DNA of 64,000 nt from an uncultured Sulfurovum sp. GTDB lineage: Bacteria > Campylobacterota > Campylobacteria > Campylobacterales > Sulfurovaceae. The stretch lies in contig CACVAS010000170.1 in assembly GCA_902727855.1 (NCBI GenBank), positions 62,001-126,000 on the forward strand, in the 5' to 3' direction. Shown here piece by piece: positions 42,480 to 51,597 of this stretch. A program made the translations under genes and the position numbers. Position 1 is the first letter of the stretch. Each line of letters begins with the position of its first letter. The notes under the pieces were generated by a model. The model did not search any database. It was not told the origin of the DNA and saw only the letters and a list, made by a program, of their open reading frames with translations.

Positions 42480-42571
42480 TTCTTTATAAAACTTGTTTAA
42501 TTAACAAAAAGTTTATTTTATTTGATGTATAATCAAGACAATCAAACCCAAATTATGCCCTAGGATACCTC

Positions 42572-43696
42572 ATGCACCAGTTCGATAGTTCAACAGAAAC
42601 TTCTTGTATTTCACACTCATTTGCTATTTTACTCATACCTTTTTTATTTTTACTAGGTGTAATATTAGCTTTTTTTCAAGTTTTTCCGTTAAATGTTGAA
42701 GCTCATACCCTGCTTATAGTCGCATTTATATTTGTGGTATTTGTCTTTTTTGTAAAACATAATGCAAACTATGCAGTGTGTCACATGAGAGGCACATTTT
42801 CTAAAATGGAAGAAGAGTTGCATACTGCACTGCGTGATAATGCATTGACAATTATGGGAAAAACAAAGTCAACGCTTCATGTTAAAGACTTTATCTCTGA
42901 ATATTATCAAGATATACGTAATGACAATTTTGCACGTGTTGCCTCTTCTGTATTTCCAATGCTTGGTATTTTAGGTACATTTATTGCCATCGCGTTGTCG
43001 ATGCCAGATTTTTCAGTAGAAAATACAGCAGCACTGGATCATGAGATTTCAGTTTTACTCTCAGGTATTGGTACAGCATTTTATGCGTCTATTTACGGGA
43101 TTATGCTTTCACTTATATGGACATATTTTGAAAAAAGAGGTATGGCAAAAGTAGATAAACAGATACTTGAACTAGAAAAAATATATGGTTCTAGAGTATG
43201 GAAAAATGCAGAACTTTTAAAGCATCAACATATGCAAAGTGCACTGAAAGATCAAGAGATAGTTGAAACGTTAAAAGAAACATTTAACATTGACTTCATC
43301 AAACAGTTGAATGCACAGCACCTTGAGAATTATAAAGCTATTGCAGAAGAGACCAATAATAGCTTTACAAAACTCTCTGTCAATATGGAAGAGACATCCA
43401 AAGTCTTAACACAGACACTTGAGCGTGTGTATGGGAAAAAAGAGACAACCAATGCACTCTTACATATGCAAGATAATTTTACGGCTTTTAATAGCAACAC
43501 ACAAGTACTACAACACACGATGAATCGTTTTGATGAAACGATGAACCATACCTTTGGGGAGATAGACAGAGAATTGGGGCAAGCTGTAGAAAAGCTTGGT
43601 ACATTTGCACGTATTATCTCTGAACAGAATCAGCTTATACTCAATAACATTGCAACACTGAAAGAAAATGAAAAAAAATTAAACGGAAAAAAGTAA
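42572..43696 (+). CDS. ExbB/TolQ/MotA-like proton-channel protein (ZorA-like)
   Basis: A 374-residue membrane protein. It has two N-terminal helices (about 12-34 and 41-60), then the MotA/TolQ/ExbB core: VASSVFPMLGILGTFIAIALSM (about 127-147) and LLSGIGTAFYASIYGIMLSLIWTYFEKRG (about 167-195), given here in parts. A cytoplasmic, helical tail of about 170 residues follows, ending in a coiled coil. It would form the pore of a proton-driven motor with the next protein. GGATACCTC precedes the ATG. The layout resembles ZorA of Zorya, but the tail is shorter and no ZorC/D/E gene is near. Confidence 0.8.
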   Translation: MHQFDSSTETSCISHSFAILLIPFLFLLGVILAFFQVFPLNVEAHTLLIVAFIFVVFVFFVKHNANYAVCHMRGTFSKMEEELHTALRDNALTIMGKTKSTLHVKDFISEYYQDIRNDNFARVASSVFPMLGILGTFIAIALSMPDFSVENTAALDHEISVLLSGIGTAFYASIYGIMLSLIWTYFEKRGMAKVDKQILELEKIYGSRVWKNAELLKHQHMQSALKDQEIVETLKETFNIDFIKQLNAQHLENYKAIAEETNNSFTKLSVNMEETSKVLTQTLERVYGKKETTNALLHMQDNFTAFNSNTQVLQHTMNRFDETMNHTFGEIDRELGQAVEKLGTFARIISEQNQLILNNIATLKENEKKLNGKK

Positions 43697-43700
43697 TTTA

Positions 43701-45065
43701 ATGTTTCAAACTAACCAATCAGATTCTGACAGTAACTTTTGGATCTCATATGCAGATCTTATGGCTGGACTCTTGTTTGTATTTATCTTACTCATAGGTG
43801 CAATTGTTTCAAAGTCTGCTATACTTAAAGAAGAACTCCATGAGAAAAAAGACTCTTTGGCAAGTACTTTAGCGCTTATTGAGAAGAAGCAAAAAGATCT
43901 TGTAGAGAAAGAGACACTACTCACAAAAAGCAACAGTGACTTAGCCAATATAAGTATACGTGCCAAAGAACAAGAAAATACACTTTCAATGACAAATAAA
44001 AAGTTAGCAGAAAAAAGTACTGCTCTTGAAAATACTTTAGCCTTATTGAGTGAGAAAGAGAGTTACATCTTAAAAAAAGATAAATTACTTGCTGCACAAC
44101 AAGAAGAGACAGCAAAAACAAAAGAAAACTTAAGTCAAAAAGAAAAAGCATTACAAGAGGAAAATGCACGTTTGGCTCAATCTAAACTACTTCTTTCAGA
44201 AAATGAACGAGTGCTTAAACTTAAACTTAAAGAGATAGACAAATTAAATAAAATGCTTTTAGATGCAAATATGAAAGCCGATACATTAAATGGAAAGATT
44301 GTTGTTGTGCAGGCACTGTATAATAAAAGTGAAGATGACCTACAAAAGACAAAAGAACAGTTAGATGAAGAGAAAAAAACACTTGAAGATTATGAAGGTA
44401 AAGTAGTTGTCTTGTCCAATGAACTAAGTGATGCAAAAGATTCTGTAAAAATAAAAGATGAAAAATTACTCACTTTACTTACAGCAATGGATGATAAAAA
44501 AACAAAATATGATGACTTAATCGCAAACTTTCAAAAACAAAAAGCGAAGATTAAATCTTTGACTGGTATGAAATTACAGGTACTTTCATCACTCAAAAAA
44601 GCATTGGGTTCTAAAATTAATATAGACAAAAAAACAGGTTCACTCAAATTGGCTTCAAACATCTTCTTTTCTGTAGGTCAAGCTAAGTTAAAAGATGAAG
44701 CTAAGGTGGAGTTAAAGTCAGCATTTGAAGAGTACATTGGTACTTTAGTGAAAGATGAAAACATTAGACCACATTTAAGTAAAATCATCATTGAAGGACA
44801 TACTGACTCTGATGGTGGATACATTTATAACTTACAACTATCACAAAATCGTGCACTTGCTGTTATGTCATATTTACTGACATTGGATTTTTCTAAAAAA
44901 TACAATATTCAACCACTCATGACTGCTTCAGGTAGGGCATACTTAGACCCAATAGAAAAAAATGGTGTAGAAGACAAAGAGGCTTCAAGACGAATAGAAA
45001 TTAAGTTTAGACTTAAAAATGAAGATGCTATGAGTGAAATAGAGAAGGTTTTAGATGCTGAGTAA
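43701..45065 (+). CDS. MotB/ZorB-like protein: TM with Asp, long coiled coil, OmpA domain
   Basis: A 454-residue partner of the preceding gene. SNFWISYADLMAGLLFVFILLIGAI holds Asp19 at the proton-relay position of MotB/ZorB (read as SNFWISYADLM, then the helix). About 270 residues of nearly uninterrupted coiled coil follow, rich in Lys/Glu/Leu. The C-terminal OmpA domain (about 315-445) contains IIEGHTDSDGGYIYNLQLSQNRA. As a stator it would anchor the channel to peptidoglycan; the very long coiled coil is unusual for MotB. The start lies 4 bp after the previous stop. Confidence 0.82.
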   Translation: MFQTNQSDSDSNFWISYADLMAGLLFVFILLIGAIVSKSAILKEELHEKKDSLASTLALIEKKQKDLVEKETLLTKSNSDLANISIRAKEQENTLSMTNKKLAEKSTALENTLALLSEKESYILKKDKLLAAQQEETAKTKENLSQKEKALQEENARLAQSKLLLSENERVLKLKLKEIDKLNKMLLDANMKADTLNGKIVVVQALYNKSEDDLQKTKEQLDEEKKTLEDYEGKVVVLSNELSDAKDSVKIKDEKLLTLLTAMDDKKTKYDDLIANFQKQKAKIKSLTGMKLQVLSSLKKALGSKINIDKKTGSLKLASNIFFSVGQAKLKDEAKVELKSAFEEYIGTLVKDENIRPHLSKIIIEGHTDSDGGYIYNLQLSQNRALAVMSYLLTLDFSKKYNIQPLMTASGRAYLDPIEKNGVEDKEASRRIEIKFRLKNEDAMSEIEKVLDAE

Positions 45066-45252
45066 AAAAACAGACTCAAAGTTGCAGATGGAGTCCTTTA
45101 AGATAAAGCATATTAAGAAGTCTCTACTTACCATAGATGTCTATTTGGAGTCAGCAAAAGTACATAAAAATAGAAATGAATACTATAAAAAAACTGTCTT
45201 TAAAAAACCAAGTTTATGGGATAAGATATTGTTATTTATTGGAGTTACATAA
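45055..45252 (+). CDS. Small basic protein coupled to the stator genes
   Basis: A 65-residue, Lys-rich protein (MLSKKTDSKLQMESFKIKHI ... KKPSLWDKILLFIGVT). It starts 11 bp inside the end of the OmpA gene, after GAAGGTTTTAG, so it is coupled to it. The last residues are hydrophobic and may touch the membrane. I do not recognise the family. The overlap and ribosome site argue that it is real and may regulate or complete the stator pair. Confidence 0.6.
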   Translation: MLSKKTDSKLQMESFKIKHIKKSLLTIDVYLESAKVHKNRNEYYKKTVFKKPSLWDKILLFIGVT

Positions 45253-45288
45253 AAAGGAGATAGATATATATAATCTTAACTTTCGCAC

Positions 45289-46296
45289 CTAATACCAAAT
45301 TAAATTTAAATCATACATGTAAAATAAGTCTTGGTATAAATTATTCGTATCGGTATCATCATTGGTTGTATATTGTCGCCAGAGTCCATCATTACTCACA
45401 ATATTATTTCCATCACACCACGCTACCCAGTTAGCCCCTCCAGAGCTTTGGTAGGTATAGGTAAAGGTATAATTTCTACCTACTGCACAATCTGCAGCGT
45501 CAGAAATTACTATATCATCTCCAGAAATTTCTGCGTCAAAACAGCTATTTGGATTATGTACTTTAGCAATTTTTCCAGAAATTTCTAAATCTTTATCAAG
45601 AGACTGATCAGCATCTTTTTGTATTGCCTCAATGGTTACGTTGCTTGCTACTGGTGGGTTCGCCACAGAAACACAAGAGGCAGGATTGCTTGGGTTGTTG
45701 GGTTTGTAGCTAGCGTTACAACTCTGTATTATACAACTCCCATACGCCGTACCGTTCCATGTTTTTTGACCTGTACCGTTGGTGACCGAACAGGTTTGAG
45801 TATTCCTCACACACTCGGTGTTGCTTGCATTTTTGTGGTGTGTTGAATTACAGCTCAAACTTTCCGAAAAAGTCCAATCACTTTGACAGGTAAAAGTTTT
45901 GGTTCCACCGGTAAGCGATTGCGTATACGAATTTCCCTGCACCACATTCCCACCACCTGGTTTGTCACATACGGCTTTAAAATTTAGTCGGTATTGATTA
46001 TTAGGACCAGCTGAAAGACCTGTTGCTACCGCATCATCAAATTGAATTTTCTTAGTACTCGTTATTGTTACACAAGTATTAAAAGTAGAAGACGTATCAA
46101 AGCTAATTGTATTAGATGCAGTATAAGTAGACGGAGATGGAACTATATTATGAAAAAACCCCTCTCTATAAAGTCCATTCGCATCAACCTCTATATCTTT
46201 ATTAGAACAACTTGATGCAAACGACACAGAAGAAAAAGAAGTCAGAAAAAAAATTCCAAGCCCCAAAAATTGCAGTGCTGCCAATAGATTTCGCAT
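45289..46296 (-). CDS. Secreted cysteine-rich surface protein
   Basis: A 335-residue exported protein. I take the ATG at 46296, which begins a signal peptide (MRNLLAALQFLGLGIFFLTS). The frame extends 45 codons upstream, but that part is translated repeat DNA. The mature protein is rich in Ser/Thr/Asn with paired Cys blocks (FTCQSDWTFSESLSC; QTCSVTNGTGQKTWNGTAYG, then SCIIQSCNASYKPNN), a pattern common in large surface proteins of this group. The C-terminal part (GANWVAWCDGN...) is not recognised. Compared with long relatives it may be a fragment. Confidence 0.65.
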   Translation of the reverse strand: MRNLLAALQFLGLGIFFLTSFSSVSFASSCSNKDIEVDANGLYREGFFHNIVPSPSTYTASNTISFDTSSTFNTCVTITSTKKIQFDDAVATGLSAGPNNQYRLNFKAVCDKPGGGNVVQGNSYTQSLTGGTKTFTCQSDWTFSESLSCNSTHHKNASNTECVRNTQTCSVTNGTGQKTWNGTAYGSCIIQSCNASYKPNNPSNPASCVSVANPPVASNVTIEAIQKDADQSLDKDLEISGKIAKVHNPNSCFDAEISGDDIVISDAADCAVGRNYTFTYTYQSSGGANWVAWCDGNNIVSNDGLWRQYTTNDDTDTNNLYQDLFYMYDLNLIWY

Positions 46297-46367
46297 ATAT
46301 CGATATTTATGTGTGTATAGTTCTAGTATACGCGAAAACCCAGAAAATTTCCAGAAAAAATCACAAT

Positions 46368-46631
46368 GGACATTGAGCGGAGTCGAAATGGAAGAGCTCA
46401 TCCTCCACTCATGCTTCGACAGGCTCAGCAACCGCTACAAAAAACTCACTCCGTCATTCCCGCGGAGGCGGGAATCCCCAAGAAAAAGAAACAATCACTC
46501 AAAACACCATTCTCTTATAAAACCCAGAAAAAAAAATACCGGACATTGAGCGGAGAACTCCCCTGAGCCTGTCGAACGGGTCGAAATGGAAGAGCTTATG
46601 CTTCGACCAACTCAGCAACCGCTTACAAAAA
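46368..46631. repeat. Two copies of a dispersed repeat plus a GC-rich hairpin
   Basis: Copies at 46368-46444 and 46541-46631 share GGACATTGAGCGGAG, TCGAAATGGAAGAGCT, ATGCTTCGAC and CTCAGCAACCGCT. The second also has the inserted CCTGAGCCTGTCGAA segment, common in many bacterial genomes. Between them at 46456-46475 is a hairpin (ATTCCCGC, GGAG, GCGGGAAT). The whole gap 46297-46798 is non-coding; ORFs across it are repeat translations. Confidence 0.75.
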
Positions 46632-46711
46632 AAGAGAGAATTTTCTCTCAGTAAAAACACCTAATTGCACGATAAGATTCCTGACTACTCGGGAATGACG
46701 CACAAAAAAAG

Positions 46712-46769
46712 CCAGAAAATTCTTTCCCTCCCCCTGTGAATGGGAAACGAGGGGGTTAGAATTTTCTGG
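46712..46769 (-). terminator. Strong hairpin terminator downstream of the TSP3 protein gene
   Basis: A perfect 12-bp outer stem (CCAGAAAATTCT with AGAATTTTCTGG) encloses an inner CCCCCT/AGGGGG stem. On the minus strand it is followed by seven T. It lies 29 bp after the stop of the gene at 46799. Confidence 0.8.
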
Positions 46770-46798
46770 ATTTTTGTTTCTTTCACGTGTGCATATGC

Positions 46799-47341
46799 CT
46801 AACTACATACCTCTCTCTCTTCATAAATAGGTTGACCTGTTTCAAAGTCATAACCTACCAAAACCTGCTCAGTATTACAATCCGTAATATTCGGGTCATT
46901 TGGTCGGGCATCAGCGTTGTTTCCTACTCCGTCTCCGTCACTATCTGCATTTTCGTTTGGATTGTTTGGAAAGGCGTCGTTGATGTCTGGCACTCCATCT
47001 CCATCGGTATCGACTGGTGTCAATATATGACTAGTCACTATCCCCATCACAGAAGCTATCATTTGATTGTATGCGTCTACGAGGTTTTGTACTTCTGCTT
47101 GGGTATCTACATCTTTAAAAGAGAGGGCTTTGACTTTGGCATTGATGGCATGGAGGTTGTGGCTACCTACATCTGCTATGTTGGCATAATGGTAGTCTTC
47201 TAGTGTAGGAGGAGTGTTAGCATCTTCTGCGTAAGTAGCTATGGTGATGAGGGCATCTTGTGGTGTTTGTGTGTAGCCTTGCGTTACGCTTAGCAGTAGA
47301 AGCGTAAATGTAAAACGTTTTAACATAGCTTTTTTCAACAT
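46799..47341 (-). CDS. Secreted protein with thrombospondin type 3-like calcium repeats
   Basis: A 180-residue exported protein: signal peptide (MLKRFTFTLLLLSVTQGYTQ, after a five-residue start) with GAGGGAAAACC before the ATG. A helical middle (HNLHAINAKVKALSFKDVDT) is followed by two Asp-rich calcium motifs, DTDGDGVPDINDAFPNNPN and DSDGDGVGNNADARPNDPN. Such repeats bind Ca2+ and often link surface domains. It ends YEEREVCS, rather abruptly. It is next to the Cys-rich secreted protein on the same strand, across a repeat region. Confidence 0.8.
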   Translation of the reverse strand: MLKKAMLKRFTFTLLLLSVTQGYTQTPQDALITIATYAEDANTPPTLEDYHYANIADVGSHNLHAINAKVKALSFKDVDTQAEVQNLVDAYNQMIASVMGIVTSHILTPVDTDGDGVPDINDAFPNNPNENADSDGDGVGNNADARPNDPNITDCNTEQVLVGYDFETGQPIYEEREVCS

Positions 47342-47516
47342 GGTTTTCCCTCTTGATGACTTAAATAGATTTAAAGTATAGCATCATAATATAAATGTAG
47401 ATGGGGTTATGTTAGTTTATATTTTTTCCTTTGTAATTAAAAGTAAAATCTTTTTTAAGCCAAAAAGACTATAATATTCACAAGTAAATTAACTAGTAAA
47501 TAAAAGGAGTTGTATC

Positions 47517-47813
47517 ATGGTAAAATATTCAGAAAATGAACTTTTTTCCATAACAGACTTTACAAAACAAATAAGTAGCCTTTTGAAAGCCATTAAAAAT
47601 AATAGTCTTGAAAAGATAGGGGTCTTAAAAAATAATCGTTTAGAAGTGGTTGTTTTGTCTACGGAAGAGTATAGTCGGTTAAAGAAAATAGAAGAAGAGT
47701 CTAAGAGTGCTAGATGGATATATTGGAAAGATGAAGAGTTAGATAACTTTGGTAAAATTGCCATAGGCTTGAGCCGTCATGATTACGATAGTGAGGACTA
47801 TTCCAAGTGGTAG
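47517..47813 (+). CDS. Antitoxin (Phd/RelB-like) of a type II pair
   Basis: A 98-residue protein. FSITDFTKQISSLLKAIKNN and KIGVLKNNRLEVVVLSTEEYSRL follow the Phd/YefM pattern (a short helix, strand pair, then EEYxRL). The C-terminal part is acidic and aromatic (WIYWKDEELDNFG; HDYDSEDYSKW), suited to wrap a toxin. AAAAGGAGTTGTATC precedes the ATG, and a TATAAT box lies upstream near 47471. The toxin gene starts 7 bp before this one ends. No attC-like site flanks this pair, unlike the pair at 15.3-15.9 kb. Confidence 0.82.
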   Translation: MVKYSENELFSITDFTKQISSLLKAIKNNSLEKIGVLKNNRLEVVVLSTEEYSRLKKIEEESKSARWIYWKDEELDNFGKIAIGLSRHDYDSEDYSKW

Positions 47814-48136
47814 GGTCTATCTATTTTATTGAGATGCCTTATTCTGACTTTAGACAGTTTAAAGGGCGACCAGTATTGGTTTTTAAAATTATTGATAAAA
47901 ATGATGTCTTAGTTTTACCCCTAACTACCAATCTTCACAGAGAAGGTATTGTGATTACCAATGATGATATTGAAACTGGCTCTTTAAAAAAAGAGTCAGT
48001 GGTTATTGTCCCTAAGCTTACTGCTATAGATGCTTCATTAATTTCAGAGAGTAATAGTATTGCTACTTTGAAGAATGAAACATCTGTGAAGATTTTAAAA
48101 GATATTTGTAAAAAGTTTGAGTGTAAAAATTTGTAA
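47807..48136 (+). CDS. MazF/PemK-like toxin
   Basis: A 109-residue protein starting at GTG 47807, inside the antitoxin gene. IYFIEMPYSDFRQFKGRPVLVFKIID, DVLVLPLTTN and SVVIVPKLTAID follow the MazF/PemK fold: an Arg-Pro after a Gly, a beta strand, then a P-x-T segment (quoted in parts). Such toxins cut mRNA. The length fits. The family fit is fair rather than perfect: the usual GEIWxVxFP start is replaced by GSIYFIEMPYS. Confidence 0.78.
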   Translation: MVGSIYFIEMPYSDFRQFKGRPVLVFKIIDKNDVLVLPLTTNLHREGIVITNDDIETGSLKKESVVIVPKLTAIDASLISESNSIATLKNETSVKILKDICKKFECKNL

Positions 48137-48151
48137 GCTTAGACATAGGGT

Positions 48152-49072
48152 TTAGCCAATGAGTTTAGCACATAAGTCAAATCTATTATGTGTCATGAGG
48201 TGTACTTTTCCATGTTCTGTCATGATATCATCAAAAATAGCTTTGGAAATGTTATAGCCTACTTCTTTCTCTTTTTCTACACCATCCATAGCTGCTAAGT
48301 TCATGTCATCAATAATTTCTTTAGGTACATGAATACCCGGTACTTTATCGTTGATAAAGTTTGCTGTTCTTGTTGATACTATGGGGAACTGTCCTAAAAC
48401 CAATTGTGCTTCTTTTGCGGTATCTCTGATGCTTAATTCCCTAGCCTCATCAAATATTTCTAAAAGTTCTTTTGCTCCTTCTAAATCATAGACAGGTTGG
48501 GTAATGATGGCACGTGCACCATAGTTGAGCTTTTTTATCATACGTTTTTGAAGTTTCTTATTGTCCCTAGCATAAGAGTTTGCTACTGCAAAAGGGTAGA
48601 TAGGTTTTGGTCTAGGGGTCAATACCTTATTGGAGTAGTCTACACCATTATTTAAATGGTAAATAATACTAAGTAGTAAGGAAGAGTCACGTTCTACTAC
48701 ACCTTTGACTTCTGGTTGATCTGAAAACTTCGCAGGGTCACCAGTAAGTGCAAGAATACATCTTAAATCAAAATCATTTGCTCCTAGCAATGTTGACTGC
48801 AATGAAAGCTTGTTTTTATCTCTCATACTCATGGTAGCAATGACCGGCTTACCAAACTCTTGTTGTATCTTAATGGCTGAGAGAACACCAGACATTTTTA
48901 GTTTAGCAAGAGGGTTGTCTGTACATGAAAAGCCAGATATTTTTTCATGTAGATTATGCTTTCGTATATCATCTATTAGACCATCTATAGAAGCACCATG
49001 TGGAGGGTTGACTTCTACAGTGATAAACTTATCTGTATCACTACATAAAAAATCACAAAATTCTTTAAACAT
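48152..49072 (-). CDS. metF: Methylenetetrahydrofolate reductase family protein
   Basis: Reduces 5,10-methylene-THF to 5-methyl-THF for methionine synthesis. The 306 residues have the TIM-barrel landmarks of the family: TVEVNPPHGAS, FSCTDNPLA, ILALTGDPAKFSDQPEVKG (FAD and folate region), AVANSYARDN and ARAIITQPVYDLE. The NPPHG variant near the start differs from E. coli MetF (FEFFPP), so this belongs to the shorter, divergent branch of MTHFR seen in several anaerobes and Campylobacterota. It is convergent with the toxin gene with 15 bp between. Confidence 0.83.
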   Translation of the reverse strand: MFKEFCDFLCSDTDKFITVEVNPPHGASIDGLIDDIRKHNLHEKISGFSCTDNPLAKLKMSGVLSAIKIQQEFGKPVIATMSMRDKNKLSLQSTLLGANDFDLRCILALTGDPAKFSDQPEVKGVVERDSSLLLSIIYHLNNGVDYSNKVLTPRPKPIYPFAVANSYARDNKKLQKRMIKKLNYGARAIITQPVYDLEGAKELLEIFDEARELSIRDTAKEAQLVLGQFPIVSTRTANFINDKVPGIHVPKEIIDDMNLAAMDGVEKEKEVGYNISKAIFDDIMTEHGKVHLMTHNRFDLCAKLIG

Positions 49073-49139
49073 ACATTATCCTAATATTATTTCTTTGTTT
49101 TTATGGCTATAATTCTATCTAAATAATACATAGAGGTAT

Positions 49140-49766
49140 ATGATGTCTAAACTAGCAGTCTTTGATTTTGATTCAACACTTATGGATGGTGAGACCATTG
49201 ATTTTTTTGCAGAAGAACTTGGTTTTAAAGATCAAGTTGTAGCTATTACAGACCGTGCCATGGCAGGAGAATTAGACTTTTATGCCTCATTGGTTGAACG
49301 TGTTGCATTACTTAAAGGTCTTCCTCATAGTAAAGTAGAACAAATATGTACAAGTTTGCCTATCATGCCAGGAGCTACAGAGGTAGTTCAAGGTTTAAAA
49401 GAACGTGGTTACACAGTTGTGTGTTTTTCTGGTGGCTTTAGAGACGCAACCGAGCCAGCATGTAAAAAGTTAGATATAGATGCAGACTTTTCCAACTTTT
49501 TACACGCAGAAGATGGCATACTCACTGGTGCAGTAGGTGGTGAGATGATGTACTCAGAAGCCAAAGGTGACATGATAAAACGTTTACAAGCCTTACTAGG
49601 TGTAAGCCGTGAAGATACCTTAGTGGTAGGAGATGGAGCTAACGATTTGAGTATGTTTGCTCATGCAGACACACGTGTAGCATTTTGTGCAAAACCCATC
49701 CTACGTGAAGCAGCATCACATTGTGTAGATGTGAAAGATTTAAGAGAGATTTTGAAGATAGTGTAA
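49140..49766 (+). CDS. serB: Phosphoserine phosphatase (HAD family)
   Basis: A 208-residue HAD phosphatase. The catalytic motif is DFDSTLMDGE, motif II lies in VCFSGGF, and motif III/IV in VVGDGANDLSMFAHADTRVAF. The capping helices (ELGFKDQVVAITDRAMAGELDF) match SerB. It would complete serine synthesis. Two adjacent ATGs (49140, 49143) can serve as the start; TAGAGGTAT precedes them. The divergent gene metF starts 67 bp away. Confidence 0.92.
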   Translation: MMSKLAVFDFDSTLMDGETIDFFAEELGFKDQVVAITDRAMAGELDFYASLVERVALLKGLPHSKVEQICTSLPIMPGATEVVQGLKERGYTVVCFSGGFRDATEPACKKLDIDADFSNFLHAEDGILTGAVGGEMMYSEAKGDMIKRLQALLGVSREDTLVVGDGANDLSMFAHADTRVAFCAKPILREAASHCVDVKDLREILKIV

Positions 49767-49811
49767 AGTTAATTTTATTATTTACAATGATATTTTTTAT
49801 AAAGGAACATA

Positions 49812-51587
49812 ATGAAATCTACATGTAGCATAAGTAGCATACTCAAACAAATACTTAGCTACAGAAAAGAAGTCATATTAGGAAATATTATAGCCATCAC
49901 CGCTACGCTTTTAGTGGTACTTATCCCTTTATTTATTCCTCTTTTGGTTGATGAATTACTTTTGGGTAAGGAGCATGGGTTTATTGATTTTATTCGTCAA
50001 TATATTTTCACTTCAGATGTCAAAGGTTATGTTCTGTTTGTTTTGGCAATTATTTTATTACTAAGGGTATTTAGTACGCTTTTGTCTATACTACAGACTA
50101 AAATATTTGTTTCCATATCAAAAAATATTACCTATAAAATGAGAGACTCTCTACTGCAACATCTTAAAAATGTATCACTCAAAGAGTATGAAATGATGAG
50201 AGTAGGGGCAGTGACATCTAAACTTGTAACTGATGTTGAGACTATAGATGGTTTTATAAGCAGTACCATTTCTAAACTCATAGTCGCAGTGTTGCTACTT
50301 TTCTTCTCTGCGGTAGTATTGCTATGGATACATTGGCAATTGGCCATTTTCATACTTATTACTAACCCTGTTGTTGTATTGTTTACTGTGAAATTAGCTC
50401 GAAACATAGGGGAACTAAAAAAAGAAGAAAACAAAGCTATTGAACTGTTCCAGTCAAGTCTTACTGAAACGTTAGAACTATTTCACCAAATACGTGCTGC
50501 CAATAAAGAGGAATATTTTTTTGAAATGAGTCGTATAAAGGCTGATGAACTTAAAGAACACTCTATTAACTATGGGTATAAATCAGATGCTGCAATGAAG
50601 TACTCTTATCTGGTTTTTTTAGCGGGTTATGAGATATTTAGAGCTGTGAGTATTTTGGCAGTGGCGTATTCTGACCTTTCTGTAGGATTGATGTTAGCTA
50701 TATTTTCCTACCTTTGGGTGATGGTGAATCCGACACATGACATTATTAATTTTCAGTATGTACTCTCAACAGCAAAAGCAGCATGTAAACGTATAAATAG
50801 TGTCTATGAGATGGAACAAGAACCAAACATTGAACAAAAAATAAATCCTTTTATGGGTCAGAATGCTATAGATATAGAGATTAATAATCTATCATTTTCC
50901 TATAATAAAGAATATAATATTTTAAATAATGTGAATATGAAAATAGAAAAAGGGTCTAAAGTTGCTATTGTGGGTGCAAGTGGATCAGGTAAAACAACAT
51001 TGTCAAATATACTTGTTGGGTTTTACCCATTAAGCGATGGAGAAATAGTCTATGCAGGTGTCTCAAATAGGGAATTAAAGCTTTCAACAATTCGTGAACA
51101 TATTCACTTAATCTTGCAACATCCTAAACTTTTTAATGATACAATGCTGTTTAATCTAACGTTAGGTAAAGAGTACAGTGATGCTAAAATTGAAAAAGCA
51201 TTAAAAATTGCACAACTCGATGATGTAATAGAACGTTTAGATTTAGGGCTTAATACACTTGTTGGAAAAGATGGTATTAAGCTTAGTGGAGGACAAAGAC
51301 AAAGAGTTGCTATTGCTAGGATGATTTTAAGTGATCCTAAGGTGGTCATTTTTGATGAGTCTACTTCAGCACTAGATGTACATACTGAAGTAAATCTGTT
51401 TGAGGCATTGCAACCTTTTTTAGAAAATAAAACGGTAATTACTATTGCACATAGACTGAGTACTATTAAAAGTGCAGAGTTTATTTATGTTTTAGAAGAT
51501 GGAATTGTAGTAGACAGTGGCACTCCCAAATCACTACTCTCTAAAGATGCAAAAAATAACAATGGTTATTTTAGCTCAATGATATAA
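49812..51587 (+). CDS. ABC transporter, fused permease and ATPase (multidrug/lipid type)
   Basis: A 591-residue half-transporter: six membrane helices in the first 320 residues, then an ATPase with Walker A GASGSGKTTLSN, Q-loop LQHPKLFND, signature LSGGQRQRVA, Walker B VVIFDESTSALD and the switch His in TIAHRLST. It forms a homodimeric exporter. Substrate cannot be read. The stop is 10 bp from uppP, so the two may be co-transcribed, hinting at an envelope role. It is distinct from the MsbA-like protein at 2.6-4.3 kb. Confidence 0.92.
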   Translation: MKSTCSISSILKQILSYRKEVILGNIIAITATLLVVLIPLFIPLLVDELLLGKEHGFIDFIRQYIFTSDVKGYVLFVLAIILLLRVFSTLLSILQTKIFVSISKNITYKMRDSLLQHLKNVSLKEYEMMRVGAVTSKLVTDVETIDGFISSTISKLIVAVLLLFFSAVVLLWIHWQLAIFILITNPVVVLFTVKLARNIGELKKEENKAIELFQSSLTETLELFHQIRAANKEEYFFEMSRIKADELKEHSINYGYKSDAAMKYSYLVFLAGYEIFRAVSILAVAYSDLSVGLMLAIFSYLWVMVNPTHDIINFQYVLSTAKAACKRINSVYEMEQEPNIEQKINPFMGQNAIDIEINNLSFSYNKEYNILNNVNMKIEKGSKVAIVGASGSGKTTLSNILVGFYPLSDGEIVYAGVSNRELKLSTIREHIHLILQHPKLFNDTMLFNLTLGKEYSDAKIEKALKIAQLDDVIERLDLGLNTLVGKDGIKLSGGQRQRVAIARMILSDPKVVIFDESTSALDVHTEVNLFEALQPFLENKTVITIAHRLSTIKSAEFIYVLEDGIVVDSGTPKSLLSKDAKNNNGYFSSMI

Positions 51588-51597
51588 GGAAAAATAT

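Noticed and set aside
42572-45252. Complete Zorya defence system
   Set aside because: Only ZorA- and ZorB-like genes are present; no ZorC, ZorD helicase/nuclease or ZorE lies within the neighbouring genes.
46297-46431. N-terminal extension of the Cys-rich secreted protein
   Set aside because: The extra 45 codons translate repeat DNA (SLSKHEWRMS), and the signal peptide begins at the ATG at 46296.
46313-46566. Open frames of 66-78 residues on the plus strand
   Set aside because: They run through dispersed repeats and the GC-rich hairpin; the peptides (for example SVIPAEAGIP) are the familiar translation of such repeats, with no ribosome site.
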